DNA of 64,000 nucleotides from Burkholderiales bacterium (GCA_017880775.1 JADGRQ010000027.1:1-64000); one strand, 5' to 3'. Positions 25,576 to 35,247 are shown, counted from the stretch's first letter. The notes: generated by a model from the sequence alone, not told the origin. A program made the numbers and translations.

Positions 25576-26415
25576 TCAACGCGGCGCACCCGCCGCCGCA
25601 ATCGTGTTCAGGATCAGCATCGCCACGGTCATCGGGCCGACGCCGCCCGGCACCGGCGTGATCCAGCCCGCGACTTCCCTGGCCGCGGCGAAATCCACGT
25701 CGCCGACGAGCGAACCGTCGGGCAGCCGGTGGGTGCCCACGTCGATCACGCAGGCCCCCGGTTTGACCATGTCGGCGCCCACCAGTTTCGGGCGGCCGGC
25801 CGCAACCACCAGGATATCGGCGCGCCGCGCCTGGGCGCCGAGGTCCTGCGTCTTCGAATGGCAGATGGTGACCGTCGCGTCGCGTTGCAAGAGCAGCAGC
25901 GCTGCGGGTTTGCCGACGATGGTGCTGCGTCCGATCACCACCGCATGGCGGCCGGCGATCGGAATGGCTGCGTGATCGAGCAGCCGCAGGATGCCCGCAG
26001 GCGTGCATGGAATGAGCTTCGCGCGTCCCGCGACCAGCGCCCCGAGGTTCTCCGCATGCAAGCCGTCCACGTCCTTGCGCGGCGACACCGCCGCAAGCAC
26101 GCGTGCGGCATCGAACGCGGCGGGGAGCGGCAGTTGTACGAGGATGCCGTGGATGCGGGGATCACGGTTGAGCGCCTGCACGCGCTCGCGAACGTCGTGT
26201 TCCCCCGTATCTGCAGGAAGGGCGTGCAGCTCGGAGTAGATCCCGGTTTCCTCGCACGCGCGCACCTTGTTGCGCACGTAGACGCGTGAAGCAGGGTCGT
26301 CGCCGACCAGCACCACCGCGAGTCCCGGGCGCACGCTGATGGCGGCGAGCGCGTTGCGCGCCTCGGCGCGAATGCTCGCGGCGAGCGCCTTGCCGTCGAG
26401 CAGCGTGGCAGGCAT
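25576..26415 (-). CDS. folD: Bifunctional methylenetetrahydrofolate dehydrogenase/cyclohydrolase
   Basis: Interconverts 5,10-methylene-THF and 10-formyl-THF with NADP. 279 residues. The catalytic Tyr/Lys region is in VYVRNKVRACEETGI (about 45-59), the first signature is GILVQLPLP, then KDVDGLHAENLG and PCTPAGILRLL. The Rossmann domain has VIGRSTIVGKPAALLLLQ, and the end has TPVPGGVGPMTVAML. All family blocks are intact. Divergent from aceE with 195 nt between, which contains the tandem repeat. Confidence 0.96.
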   Translation of the reverse strand: MPATLLDGKALAASIRAEARNALAAISVRPGLAVVLVGDDPASRVYVRNKVRACEETGIYSELHALPADTGEHDVRERVQALNRDPRIHGILVQLPLPAAFDAARVLAAVSPRKDVDGLHAENLGALVAGRAKLIPCTPAGILRLLDHAAIPIAGRHAVVIGRSTIVGKPAALLLLQRDATVTICHSKTQDLGAQARRADILVVAAGRPKLVGADMVKPGACVIDVGTHRLPDGSLVGDVDFAAAREVAGWITPVPGGVGPMTVAMLILNTIAAAGAPR

Positions 26416-26434
26416 CGGGATTTGCGGCGGAAGT

Positions 26435-26476
26435 GATGCGAAACGGTGCGGTGAAGATGCGAAACGGTGCGGTGAA
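26435..26476 (+). repeat. Two perfect tandem copies of a 21-bp unit between folD and aceE
   Basis: GATGCGAAACGGTGCGGTGA plus A occurs at 26435-26455 and again without a break at 26456-26476. The copies are two helical turns apart, so a protein dimer could bind them on one face. They lie in the divergent folD/aceE control region. No known PDH-operon operator was recognised in the unit; it could equally be a recent slip duplication. Confidence 0.85.
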
Positions 26477-26610
26477 AGTCTAGCATTCTTGTGCCTGAAT
26501 CGCGATCGTATTAAGCTGGGTCTCGGGCAGTTCGCGCTCTTCGCGTTTCTCCTGGAGGCGCGGGCATTCCGACCCTCTCACCAGCGACCTCGCCAGAAGC
26601 CGGAGGAATC

Positions 26611-29298
26611 ATGTCCGCCGTCCCGCAATTTCCCGCGGCCAGCGATCCCGATGCGCTCGAAACCCGGGAGTGGCTCGATGCGCTCGAGGCGGTGCTCGAG
26701 CGCGAAGGTCCCGAGCGCGCGCATTTTCTGCTCGAGAAGCTGATCGAGATGGCGCGCCGATCCGGCGCCTACCTGCCATACAAGGCGCAGACCGCCTACA
26801 TCAACACCATTCCGCCGCACATGGAAGAGCGCACTCCGGGGGACCCCGTGCTCGAGGAGCGCAACCGCTCCATCATGCGCTGGAACGCGATGGCGATGGT
26901 CGCGAAGGCCAACAAGGGCGATGGCGATCTGGGCGGACACATCGCGAGCTTCGCCTCCGTCGGCACGCTGTTCGGCACCGGATTCAACCATTTCTGGCAC
27001 GCGCCCCACGAGGGGCATGGCGGCGATCTGATCTACTTTCAGGGACATTCGTCGCCGGGGATCTACGCCCGCGCGTTCCAGGAAGGGCGCCTCACCGAAG
27101 AGCAGATGCTCAACTTCCGCCGAGAGGTGGACGGCAAGGGCATCCCCTCCTACCCGCATCCCTGGCTGATGCCGGAGTTCTGGCAGTTCCCGACGGTGTC
27201 GATGGGTCTCGGGCCGATCCAGGCCATCTATCAGGCGCGATTTCTGAAGTACCTCCATGCGCGCGGGTTCGCCAACACCGAGAACCGCAAGGTCTGGGTG
27301 TTCTGCGGCGACGGCGAGATGGACGAGCCCGAGTCACTCGGCGCCATCGGCATGGCGGCGCGCGAGAAGCTCGACAACCTGGTCTTCGTCGTCAACTGCA
27401 ATCTGCAGCGCCTCGACGGTCCGGTGCGCGGCAATGGCAAGATCATCCAGGAGCTGGAAGGCGATTTTCGCGGCGCCGGCTGGAACGTGATCAAGCTGAT
27501 CTGGGGCTCCTACTGGGACCCGCTGCTTGCCCGCGACAAGGAAGGCATCCTGCTCAAGATCATGGAGGAGACCGTCGACGGCGAATACCAGAACTTCAAG
27601 GCCAACGACGGCGCGTTCGTGCGCAAGCATTTTTTCGGCAAACATCCCAAGCTGCTGGAAATGGTGTCGCGCATGACCGACGAGGACATCTGGCGGCTGA
27701 ACCGCGGCGGCCACGATCCGCACAAGGCCTACGCCGCCTACGCCGCAGCCGTGAAGCATAAGGGCCAGCCGACGGTGATCCTCGCCAAGACCATCAAGGG
27801 TTTCGGCCTCGGGCGGCAGGGCCAGGCGCAGAACCCGACGCACCAGCTGAAGAAGCTCGGCCTCGAGACCATCCGGCAGATGCGCGACCACTTCAACATC
27901 CCGATTCCCGACGACAAGCTGGAGGAGTTGCCGTTCTACGTGCCGCCGGCGGATGCTCCCGAGATGAAGTATCTGCACGAGCGTCGGCAAGCGCTCGGCG
28001 GGTTCCTTCCGCAGCGCCGCGGCAAGGCCGACAGCGTGCCCGCGGTGCCGGCGCTGACTGCATTCGACGCGCTTCTGAAGGGCTCGGGCGAGGGCCGTGA
28101 AATGTCCACCACCATGGCGTTCGTGCGCGTGCTCACCGCGCTGGTGCGCGACAAGGAAATCGGCAAGCACGTGGTGCCGATCGTGCCCGACGAGGCGCGC
28201 ACCTTCGGCATGGAAGGGATGTTCCGCCAATTGGGCATTTATTCTTCCGAAGGGCAGAAATACACGCCGGTCGACAAGGACCAGGTGATGTACTACCGCG
28301 AGGACAAGTCCGGGCAGGTCCTCGAGGAAGGCATCAACGAGGCGGGCGCCATGTCCTCGTGGATCGCTGCGGCCACCTCGTACTCGACCAACAACGTCGT
28401 GATGGTCCCGTTCTATATCTTCTACTCGATGTTCGGCTTGCAGCGCGTGGGCGACCTGGCGTGGGCCGCCGCGGACCAGCGCGCCCGCGGCTTCCTGGTC
28501 GGCGCAACCGCGGGACGCACCACTTTGAACGGCGAAGGCCTGCAGCACGAGGATGGCCACTCGCAAGTGCTTGCGTCGGTGATCCCGAACTGCGTTTCAT
28601 ACGATCCGACCTACGGCTACGAAGTGGCGGTGATCGTGCACGACGGCCTGCGGCGCATGGTGACGAACCAGGAAGACGTCTACTACTACATCACCGTGAT
28701 GAACGAGAACTACGAGCATCCGGCGATGCCTGCCGGGGCGGAGGAGGGAATCCTCAAGGGGATGTACCTGCTGCGCGAGTCGGGCTCGAAGGCGAAAAGC
28801 CGCGTGCAGCTGCTCGGCAGCGGCACCATCCTGCGCGAGGTGCTCGCTGCGGCGGAACTGCTTGAAAAAGACTGGGGCGTGGCGGCGGATGTCTGGAGCG
28901 CGACCAGCCTGAACGAGTTGCGGCGCGACGGGCTCGCCTGCGAGCGCTGGAACCTGCTGCACCCGGAAGACGAGCCGCATCTGCCTTACGCGACCCGATG
29001 CCTGGGAAAACACCCGGGTCCGGTGATCGCCGCCACCGATTACATGAAGGTTCTGGCCGACCAGATCCGTGCGTTCATCCCGAAGGGCCGCGAGCTGCGC
29101 GTGCTCGGCACCGACGGTTTCGGCCGCTCGGACACGCGCGCGCAACTGCGCCACTTCTTCGAGGTCAACCGCTATTTCACGACGATCGCGGCGCTCAAGG
29201 CGCTTGCCGATGCCGGAGAAGGCAAGCCGCGGGCGGTTGCCGAGGCGATCAGGAAATACGGCATCGATCCGAACAAGCCGGACCCGACCAGAGTCTAA
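26611..29298 (+). CDS. aceE: Pyruvate dehydrogenase E1 component (homodimeric type)
   Basis: Decarboxylates pyruvate with ThDP and passes the acetyl group to lipoyl-E2. 895 residues, the length of the homodimeric E1 of gammaproteobacteria and betaproteobacteria. The ThDP/Mg motif is in FCGDGEMDEPESLGAI, closing with NLQRLDG. Other blocks are QGHSSPGIYARAFQEGRL, IKGFGLGRQGQAQNP and NGEGLQHEDGHS. The ATG at 26611 is preceded by GGAGG (26602-26606). First gene of aceE-aceF-lpdA-rpiA. Confidence 0.97.
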   Translation: MSAVPQFPAASDPDALETREWLDALEAVLEREGPERAHFLLEKLIEMARRSGAYLPYKAQTAYINTIPPHMEERTPGDPVLEERNRSIMRWNAMAMVAKANKGDGDLGGHIASFASVGTLFGTGFNHFWHAPHEGHGGDLIYFQGHSSPGIYARAFQEGRLTEEQMLNFRREVDGKGIPSYPHPWLMPEFWQFPTVSMGLGPIQAIYQARFLKYLHARGFANTENRKVWVFCGDGEMDEPESLGAIGMAAREKLDNLVFVVNCNLQRLDGPVRGNGKIIQELEGDFRGAGWNVIKLIWGSYWDPLLARDKEGILLKIMEETVDGEYQNFKANDGAFVRKHFFGKHPKLLEMVSRMTDEDIWRLNRGGHDPHKAYAAYAAAVKHKGQPTVILAKTIKGFGLGRQGQAQNPTHQLKKLGLETIRQMRDHFNIPIPDDKLEELPFYVPPADAPEMKYLHERRQALGGFLPQRRGKADSVPAVPALTAFDALLKGSGEGREMSTTMAFVRVLTALVRDKEIGKHVVPIVPDEARTFGMEGMFRQLGIYSSEGQKYTPVDKDQVMYYREDKSGQVLEEGINEAGAMSSWIAAATSYSTNNVVMVPFYIFYSMFGLQRVGDLAWAAADQRARGFLVGATAGRTTLNGEGLQHEDGHSQVLASVIPNCVSYDPTYGYEVAVIVHDGLRRMVTNQEDVYYYITVMNENYEHPAMPAGAEEGILKGMYLLRESGSKAKSRVQLLGSGTILREVLAAAELLEKDWGVAADVWSATSLNELRRDGLACERWNLLHPEDEPHLPYATRCLGKHPGPVIAATDYMKVLADQIRAFIPKGRELRVLGTDGFGRSDTRAQLRHFFEVNRYFTTIAALKALADAGEGKPRAVAEAIRKYGIDPNKPDPTRV

Positions 29299-29303
29299 AA
29301 GAC

Positions 29304-30602
29304 ATGGCAGCGCTGACCGAAGTGCTGGTTCCTGACATCGGGGACTACAAGGATGTCGAGGTGATCGAAGTGCTGGTCGCCACGGGCGAGCGCGTCACCG
29401 CCGAGCAATCGCTGATCACGCTCGAGTCCGACAAGGCCTCGATGGAGATTCCCTCGCCCGTCGCGGGCATCGTGAAGGAAGTCAAGGTCAAGATCGGCGA
29501 TAAGCTGTCCGAAGGCTCGCTGGTGCTGATGCTCGAGCCCTCGGGCGAAGAGGCGGTATCGCCTGCGCCTGCACCCGCCGAAAGCCCCGCGCCGGCGCGC
29601 GCGGTCCCTGCACCGGCAGCACCGGTGCCGCCCGTCGGGTCTGTCCCGGATGCGCGCCCGGTACCGCTCGAACCGCGCGAGGAGACCATCTCCAAGCCGC
29701 ACGCAAGCCCGTCAATCCGCAAGTTCGCGCGCGAGCTCGGCGTGGATCTGCTGAAAGTGAAAGGCTCGGGTCCGAAAGACCGCATCCTCAGGGAAGACGT
29801 GCAAGGCTTCGTCAAGGGTGCGTTGGCCGCAGTCAAGCCGGCTGCGGCGAGCGGCGGATTGCCGTTCAATCTGCCGGACTGGCCGACGGTGGATTTTGCC
29901 AAGTTCGGCCCGGTCGAAACGCGGCCTCTTTCGCGCATCAAGAAGCTCTCGGGCGCGAATCTGCACCGCAATTGGATCGGCATCCCGCATGTCACGCAGT
30001 TCGATGAGGCGGACATCACCGAGCTCGAGGATTTTCGCAAGCAGAACACGGCGGTGACGGAAAAAGAGGGATTCAAGCTCACCATGCTGGCGTTCCTGGT
30101 GAAGGCCTGCGTGGCGGCGCTGCGCCAGCATCCCGAGTTGAATTCCTCGCTCGACCGGAACGGCGAGAACCTGGTGCTGAAGAAATATTTCCACATCGGC
30201 GTGGCGGTGGACACGCCTGACGGCCTGGTGGTGCCGGTGCTCCGCGATGCGGACCGCAAGGGCGTGTTCGACCTGGCGCGCGAACTTGCGGCCGTTTCGA
30301 AGCTGGCGCGCGAGAGAAAGCTCAAGCCCGGCGACATGCAGGGCGGCACCTTCTCGATCTCCAGTCTCGGCGGCATCGGCGGCACTGCTTTCACGCCGAT
30401 CATCAATGCGCCGGAGGTCGCGATCCTGGGCGTCTCCAAGTCGGCACTGCGGCCGGTGTTCAGGGACGGGCAGTTCGTTCCGCGGCTGATACTGCCGCTG
30501 TCGCTGTCCTACGACCACCGGGTGATCGATGGCGCGGCGGCGGCACGCTTCACGAGCACGCTGTGCGGCGTCCTGTCCGACATCCGGCGCACATTGCTGT
30601 GA
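29304..30602 (+). CDS. aceF: Pyruvate dehydrogenase E2, dihydrolipoyl acetyltransferase
   Basis: Core of the PDH complex, transferring acetyl to CoA. 432 residues: one lipoyl domain (lipoylated Lys at 44 in ESDKAS), an Ala/Pro-rich swinging linker (about 85-125), an E3-binding domain (ASPSIRKFARELGVDL), and the catalytic domain with SYDHRVIDGAAAARF carrying the His and Asp of HxxxDG near 404-408. One lipoyl domain is fewer than in E. coli but normal in many relatives. The ATG is 5 nt after the aceE stop. Confidence 0.96.
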   Translation: MAALTEVLVPDIGDYKDVEVIEVLVATGERVTAEQSLITLESDKASMEIPSPVAGIVKEVKVKIGDKLSEGSLVLMLEPSGEEAVSPAPAPAESPAPARAVPAPAAPVPPVGSVPDARPVPLEPREETISKPHASPSIRKFARELGVDLLKVKGSGPKDRILREDVQGFVKGALAAVKPAAASGGLPFNLPDWPTVDFAKFGPVETRPLSRIKKLSGANLHRNWIGIPHVTQFDEADITELEDFRKQNTAVTEKEGFKLTMLAFLVKACVAALRQHPELNSSLDRNGENLVLKKYFHIGVAVDTPDGLVVPVLRDADRKGVFDLARELAAVSKLARERKLKPGDMQGGTFSISSLGGIGGTAFTPIINAPEVAILGVSKSALRPVFRDGQFVPRLILPLSLSYDHRVIDGAAAARFTSTLCGVLSDIRRTLL

Positions 30603-32383
30603 CCACACTCTTCGAGGTCAAGGTCCCCGACATCGGCGATTTCAAGGACGTCGAGGTCATTGAGGTTCTGGTCAAGCCCGGCGACACGGTCGCCAAAGAG
30701 CAGTCGCTGATCACGCTCGAGTCGGACAAGGCGTCGATAGAGATCCCCTCCCCCGAAGCCGGGGTAGTGAAGGAAATAGTGGTCAAACTGGGCGACAAGC
30801 TCTCCGAGGGCTCGTCCGTGCTGCGCCTCGAACTGGCGCCGGGAGGTGCCGCTGCTGCGCCCGTGGCTGTACCTGCCTCAGTCGCCGCGGCAACCGTCGC
30901 CGTTTCACCCGCTCCGGCATCTACCGCTCCGGCACCCGCTGCGCCGGTGCCAGCGGCTGCCGCAGCGTTCGCCGCTGGCACGGCCGATGTCGAGTGCGAC
31001 GTGCTAGTGCTCGGCTCCGGCCCGGGCGGCTACTCGGCGGCCTTTCGCGCGGCAGATCTCGGATTGAAAACGGTCCTCGTCGAGCGCTACCTCGTGCTCG
31101 GCGGCGTATGTCTCAATGTCGGTTGCATTCCCTCCAAGGCTCTGCTGCACACGGCAGCGATCATGGATGCTGCACGCGACCTCGGCGCCCACGGGATCAG
31201 CTTCAGCGAACCCGCGATCGATCTCGAAAGGCTGCGCGCGTTCAAGGAGAAAGTGGTCGGCAAGCTGACCGGCGGACTGAGCGGCATGGCGAAGATGCGC
31301 AAGGTCACGGTGTTGCACGGTGTGGGCGCGTTTGTCGATCCGCATCACCTCAACGTCGGAACTGCCGACGGTACGAAGTCCGTGCACTTTGCCAGTGCGA
31401 TCATCGCCGCCGGATCGCAGGCGTCGAAACTGCCGTTCCTGCCCGATGATCCGCGCATCGTAGATTCGACCGGCGCGCTCGAGCTGCGCAGCCGGCCGAA
31501 AAAGTTGCTGGTGATCGGGGGCGGCATCATCGGTCTGGAAATGGGCACGGTGTATTCGACGCTCGGTGCGCGGCTCGATGTGGTCGAGATGCTCGACGGC
31601 CTGATGCTCGGCGCCGACCGCGATCTGGTCGCGGTGTGGCAGAAATTCAACGCGAAGCGCTTCGATCGCGTGATGCTGAAAACGAAGACCGCCGGCGTGG
31701 AGGCGCGCAAGGACGGGCTGTTCGCCAGTTTCGAAGGCGCCGCGCCACAGCTCTACGACATGATCCTGGTTTCAGTAGGGCGCACGCCCAACGGCGGGCG
31801 GATCGGCGCGGAGAACGCAGGCGTAGCGGTGGACGAGCGCGGATTCATCGCGGTGGATTCCCAGATGCGCACCAACGTGGCGCACATCTACGCGATCGGC
31901 GATGTTGCCGGGCAGCCGATGCTGGCGCACAAGGCGGTGCACGAAGGTCACGTCGCCGCGGAAGCTGCGGCCGGCATGAAATCGCACTTCGACGCCCGCG
32001 TCGTGCCCTCGGTGGCTTACACCGATCCGGAAATCGCGTGGGTCGGCATCACCGAAGAAGAGGCAAAGAAGACCGCCGTGAAAGTCGGCGTGGCAAAGTT
32101 CCCGTGGGCGGCCTCCGGGCGCGCCATCGCGAACGCGCGCGACGAGGGTTTTACCAAGCTGATCTTCGACGCCGAGTCGCACCGCATCATCGGCGGCGGT
32201 ATCGTCGGTACGGGGGCTGGCGATCTGATCAGCGAAATCGCGCTTGCAATCGAGATGGGCGCGGACGCGACCGATATCGGCAAGACCATTCATCCTCACC
32301 CGACGCTCAGCGAATCGGTTGGAATGGCCGCGGAACTCTTCGAGGGCGTCTGCACCGACCTGCCGCCGTCGAGGAAGAAATGA
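30599..32383 (+). CDS. lpdA: Dihydrolipoyl dehydrogenase with N-terminal lipoyl domain (E3)
   Basis: Reoxidises dihydrolipoamide with FAD and NAD. 594 residues from a GTG at 30599 that overlaps the aceF stop (GTGA). The N-terminus is a full lipoyl domain (Lys at 44 in ESDKAS), followed by an Ala/Pro linker to about 130. The E3 part has the FAD motif [12 protein letters not shown], the redox disulfide in [13 protein letters not shown] (near 170 and 175), a second [10 protein letters not shown], and the C-terminal His-Glu pair in HPHPTLSE. The lipoyl-E3 architecture is known from PDH operons of betaproteobacteria. The lipoyl domain closely resembles that of AceF, pointing to duplication. Confidence 0.96.
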   Translation: MTTLFEVKVPDIGDFKDVEVIEVLVKPGDTVAKEQSLITLESDKASIEIPSPEAGVVKEIVVKLGDKLSEGSSVLRLELAPGGAAAAPVAVPASVAAATVAVSPAPASTAPAPAAPVPAAAAAFAAGTADVECDVLVLGSGPGGYSAAFRAADLGLKTVLVERYLVLGGVCLNVGCIPSKALLHTAAIMDAARDLGAHGISFSEPAIDLERLRAFKEKVVGKLTGGLSGMAKMRKVTVLHGVGAFVDPHHLNVGTADGTKSVHFASAIIAAGSQASKLPFLPDDPRIVDSTGALELRSRPKKLLVIGGGIIGLEMGTVYSTLGARLDVVEMLDGLMLGADRDLVAVWQKFNAKRFDRVMLKTKTAGVEARKDGLFASFEGAAPQLYDMILVSVGRTPNGGRIGAENAGVAVDERGFIAVDSQMRTNVAHIYAIGDVAGQPMLAHKAVHEGHVAAEAAAGMKSHFDARVVPSVAYTDPEIAWVGITEEEAKKTAVKVGVAKFPWAASGRAIANARDEGFTKLIFDAESHRIIGGGIVGTGAGDLISEIALAIEMGADATDIGKTIHPHPTLSESVGMAAELFEGVCTDLPPSRKK

Positions 32384-33042
32384 CCCAGGACGAGTTCAAG
32401 CAGCAGGTCGCGCATGCGGCGTTGAAGCACGTGCGGGACGGCGTGATCGGCGTCGGCTCCGGTTCGACGGTGAACTTCTTCATCGACGCGCTCGCAACCA
32501 TCAAGGGGCGCATCGACGGCGCGGTGGTGGCCTCCGAGGCGAGCGCGGCCCGTCTCAGGAAACACGGCATCCAGATTCTCGAGTTGAACAATGTCAGCGA
32601 GCTGCCGCTCTATGTCGACGGCGCCGACGAAGTCACCGAACACCTGTACATGATCAAGGGCGGCGGCGGGGCGCTGACGCGCGAGAAGATCGTCGCCGCC
32701 GTGGCGCGCAAATTCGTCTGCATCTGCGACGCTTCGAAACTGGTGAGCGTGCTGGGAAAGTATCCGCTGCCGCTGGAGGTGATTCCGATGGCGCGCAGCT
32801 ACGTCGGGCGCGAGATGCTGAAGCGCGGCGCGCAGCCCGAGCTGCGCGCGAACTTCAAGACCGACAACGGCAACCTGATCCTCGACTGCCGCGGCCTCAC
32901 CATCGTCGATCCGCCCCGGCTCGAGGCCGAGTTGAACCAGATCGCCGGCGTGGTGACCAACGGCCTGTTCGCGCGCCGGCCCGCCGATGTGCTGCTGCTC
33001 GCAGAACCGGGCGGCGTGCGCGCGATTGCGGCGAAGCGCTGA
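32380..33042 (+). CDS. rpiA: Ribose-5-phosphate isomerase A
   Basis: Interconverts ribose-5-phosphate and ribulose-5-phosphate in the pentose phosphate pathway. 220 residues. Conserved blocks are [17 protein letters not shown] (phosphate loop), [25 protein letters not shown] (catalytic Asp), [15 protein letters not shown] (catalytic Glu and Lys), and the C-terminal [17 protein letters not shown]. The ATG overlaps the lpdA stop (ATGA), so it is coupled to the PDH operon, an uncommon but sensible carbon-metabolism linkage. Confidence 0.96.
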   Translation: MTQDEFKQQVAHAALKHVRDGVIGVGSGSTVNFFIDALATIKGRIDGAVVASEASAARLRKHGIQILELNNVSELPLYVDGADEVTEHLYMIKGGGGALTREKIVAAVARKFVCICDASKLVSVLGKYPLPLEVIPMARSYVGREMLKRGAQPELRANFKTDNGNLILDCRGLTIVDPPRLEAELNQIAGVVTNGLFARRPADVLLLAEPGGVRAIAAKR

Positions 33043-33052
33043 GTTCCAGCGC
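33036..33052. terminator. Small hairpin between convergent rpiA and argA
   Basis: GCGCTG and CAGCGC pair around AGTTC, starting inside the last codons of rpiA. No T-run follows on either strand, so termination would need help from Rho. It is the only palindrome seen in this 15-nt convergent gap. Confidence 0.3.
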
Positions 33053-33057
33053 AGCGA

Positions 33058-34374
33058 TCACAGCTTCTTCACCAGCACTTTCGAGTTGCGCTGGTAGTTG
33101 TACAGCGACTGCCTGCGCGCGGGCAGAGCTGCGACCGTCGCGGGCGCAAAGCCGTGCAACCTGAACCAGTGGACGGCGCTGGTCGTGAGCACGAACACGC
33201 GTTTCAACCTGAGCTCGCGCGCCCGTTCTTCGCACGCTTCGAGCAGCCGCTCGCCGTAATCGGCGCCGCGGTACTCGGCGGCCACGGCGAGGCAGGCGAA
33301 CTCGGCGGTCTTTTCCTCGGGATACGGGTACAGCGCGGCGCAACCGGCGATCAGGCCGTCGTGATCGATGACGCGGAAATTCTCGATTTCGCGCTCGAAC
33401 ACCTCGCGGCTGCGCTTGACCAGCGTGCCGTCGGCTTCCAGAGGCGCGATCAGCCCGAGGATGCCGCCGACGTCCTCGATGCGCGCGGTGCGCAACTTTT
33501 CCACCGCATCGGCCGTGATCATGGTGCCGACCCCGGCGTGGGTGAACAACTCGAGCAGCGTCGCGCCGTCGGTGAGGCGCGACACGAGGTGAACGCGGCC
33601 GACGCCGGCGGCCAGCGCACGCAGCGCACGCTCGAGCGTGCGTTTCGTCTCGGTCGAAAGCCCGCCCTTCGCGAGCAGCGCCTGCGCCGAACGCGCCGTC
33701 TGCTCGTGCAGCACGTTGCCGCGCCGGTCGGTCGGCGGGTGGTCGGTGAGCATGAGCAGCTTGTCGGCCTTGAGCGCCACCGCCACGCTCTCGGCCACGC
33801 CTTCCCAGGCCAGATTGAACACTTCGCCGGTCGGTGAGTAGCCGATGTGGGATATCAACACCACCTCCTCGGCATCGAGGCGGCGCGCGATGGCAACCGC
33901 ATCCACCTTGCGAACGCTGCCGGCGAACTGGAAATCGATGCCCTTCTTCACGCCGATCGGCTGCGCGGTGATGAAGTTCCCGGAGGCGACGCGGATCTGG
34001 CTGCCGGCCATCGGCGAATTCGGCAAGCCCTGCGAGAGCAGCGCTTCGATATCGACGCGCAGCGCGCCCGCCGCGTGCTTGACGCAGGTGAGCGCCGCGG
34101 CGTCGGTGATGCGCAGTCCCTTCGCATAACGCGACTTCAGTCCCCTGGCCTTCAGCTCGGCCTCGATCTGCGGGCGCGCGCCGTGCACCAGCACCAGGCG
34201 GATGCCGAGCGCGGCGAGCAGGTTGAAATCGTGCACCAGCTTGGAGAAGCCGCGGCTTGCGACCACCTCGCCGGAAAAGCCCACCACGAAGGTGCGGCCG
34301 CCGAACGCGTGCACGTAAGGCGCAGCTTCGCGGAACCATTGCACGAACTGCGCGGGGTTGGGAAAATGGGCCAT
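33058..34374 (-). CDS. argA: N-acetylglutamate synthase
   Basis: First step of arginine synthesis, acetylating glutamate with acetyl-CoA. 438 residues from the ATG at 34374 (MAHFPNPAQFVQWFREAAPY); the longer frame adds 18 unconserved residues. The N-terminal amino-acid-kinase-like domain has FVVGFSGEVV and LVLVHGARPQIEAEL and binds arginine for feedback control. The C-terminal GNAT domain has CLAVAAEYRGADYGERLLE, the acetyl-CoA loop, and VLTTSAVHWFRLHGF. The order of domains is that of the classical ArgA. Confidence 0.95.
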   Translation of the reverse strand: MAHFPNPAQFVQWFREAAPYVHAFGGRTFVVGFSGEVVASRGFSKLVHDFNLLAALGIRLVLVHGARPQIEAELKARGLKSRYAKGLRITDAAALTCVKHAAGALRVDIEALLSQGLPNSPMAGSQIRVASGNFITAQPIGVKKGIDFQFAGSVRKVDAVAIARRLDAEEVVLISHIGYSPTGEVFNLAWEGVAESVAVALKADKLLMLTDHPPTDRRGNVLHEQTARSAQALLAKGGLSTETKRTLERALRALAAGVGRVHLVSRLTDGATLLELFTHAGVGTMITADAVEKLRTARIEDVGGILGLIAPLEADGTLVKRSREVFEREIENFRVIDHDGLIAGCAALYPYPEEKTAEFACLAVAAEYRGADYGERLLEACEERARELRLKRVFVLTTSAVHWFRLHGFAPATVAALPARRQSLYNYQRNSKVLVKKL

Positions 34375-34488
34375 GTCGGAAATCGGGTGTCCGGCGAATG
34401 ATATCGCAGCGGGCCGCCCGGTTCGCATGGTGGCGCGATGGTTCGGGTGGTAACCTCCGAATCAGATGATCTGATGGAGGTCGGCGCG

Positions 34489-34767
34489 ATGCGCGACAAG
34501 ACGATTTCGGCGACCGAAGCTGCTCGCAGCTTCTCCGAAGTGCTCAATCAGGTGCAGTACTGCGATATGTCATTTTCGATCGAACGCGGCAGAAAGGTCG
34601 TTGCGCGGCTCGTACCGCCAGCCGTGCCCGCGGGGCTTTCGCCCGCTGACCTGAACCGCCTGTTCGCCGGTCTGCCGTATCTCGGCCGGGCGGAAGTGCG
34701 TAGGTGGAGGGCGGAGGTCAGGATGATGAGACGAGAGCCGCGGCCGCAGGCCCGCAAATGGGCGTGA
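34489..34767 (+). CDS. Orphan Phd/YefM-type antitoxin, 92 aa
   Basis: MRDKTISATEAARSFSEVLN opens a Phd/YefM fold, followed by VQYCDMSFSIERGRKVVARLVP, the second strand-helix of the DNA-binding domain. The C-terminus (LSPADLNRLFAGLPYL) is the toxin-binding tail typical of antitoxins of VapC-type PIN toxins. The ATG at 34489 starts the fold; the longer frame adds 17 unrelated residues. No PIN toxin follows: the next gene is on the other strand and only 2 nt away. The partner was lost or was never here. Confidence 0.8.
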   Translation: MRDKTISATEAARSFSEVLNQVQYCDMSFSIERGRKVVARLVPPAVPAGLSPADLNRLFAGLPYLGRAEVRRWRAEVRMMRREPRPQARKWA

Positions 34768-34769
34768 TC

Positions 34770-34979
34770 TCAGAAGCTCGCCCAGCAAATCCGCAGCGCG
34801 GTCGACCGCTCCAGGTTGCGATCAATGGTCAAGAGAACTTCAAACCGCGTGGCAGCACGTTGCAAAAGCGCGCCGTTTTTGACGCCGGCCCACCCGGCTT
34901 CAGCAACAGTCGTGACTTCGTGGCCAGGAAGCTCCGCGCGTAAGGCTCGGGGGAAGCACTCGTCAAGCAGCACGCGCAT
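34770..34979 (-). pseudogene. 3'-truncated DUF5615 PIN-like toxin
   Basis: MRVLLDECFPRALRAELPGH, then VTTVAEAGWAGVKNGALL and FEVLLTIDRNLE, is the first half of the DUF5615 PIN-like family, with the acidic DE and D of the active site. Family members are about 105-120 residues, but this one runs out after 55 and ends in 14 unrelated residues. In another frame just downstream the sequence reads RAADLLGELLRS, which looks like a piece of the lost C-terminal helix. It is therefore deleted and out of frame. Start overlaps the DUF433 gene by 17 nt, as in intact pairs. Confidence 0.7.
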
Positions 34980-35184
34980 CGGCGAGTAGGTGCGCTTTCG
35001 CCTGCTCGAGGGCAGCCACCGCGATTTCCCGGCTCACGGTTGGGAAGTCATCAATGAACTTTTCGAGGGAGTGTCCGCCCTCGATATAGTCAATCAGCGC
35101 CTGAACAGGAACGCGCGTTCCAACGAACACCGGGGTGCCACCCAGGATGTCGGGATCGGAGTGCACAACGGACGACTGTTTCAT
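34963..35184 (-). CDS. DUF433 antitoxin, 73 aa
   Basis: A compact DUF433 protein: VVHSDPDILGGTPVFVGTRVPVQ (residues 6-28, here only the pattern D-x-LGGTPVFxGTRVPV is cited), then LIDYIEGGHSLEKFIDDFP and the helix VSREIAVAALEQAKAHLL. DUF433 proteins are winged-helix antitoxins normally paired with DUF5615 toxins, as here. The toxin partner is truncated, so this gene may be a relic or a soaking-up antitoxin. Its 3' end overlaps the toxin start. Confidence 0.88.
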   Translation of the reverse strand: MKQSSVVHSDPDILGGTPVFVGTRVPVQALIDYIEGGHSLEKFIDDFPTVSREIAVAALEQAKAHLLADARAA

Positions 35185-35247
35185 GCCGCCACCTCTCGAA
35201 GGGTCAGGTGAATGTTACTCCGAGCGCCGAACCACGGCTAACAGGCA

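Noticed and set aside
23451-25661. 736-codon plus-strand frame opposite prlC
   Set aside because: Shadow of prlC; no domain is recognisable and prlC has all metallopeptidase motifs.
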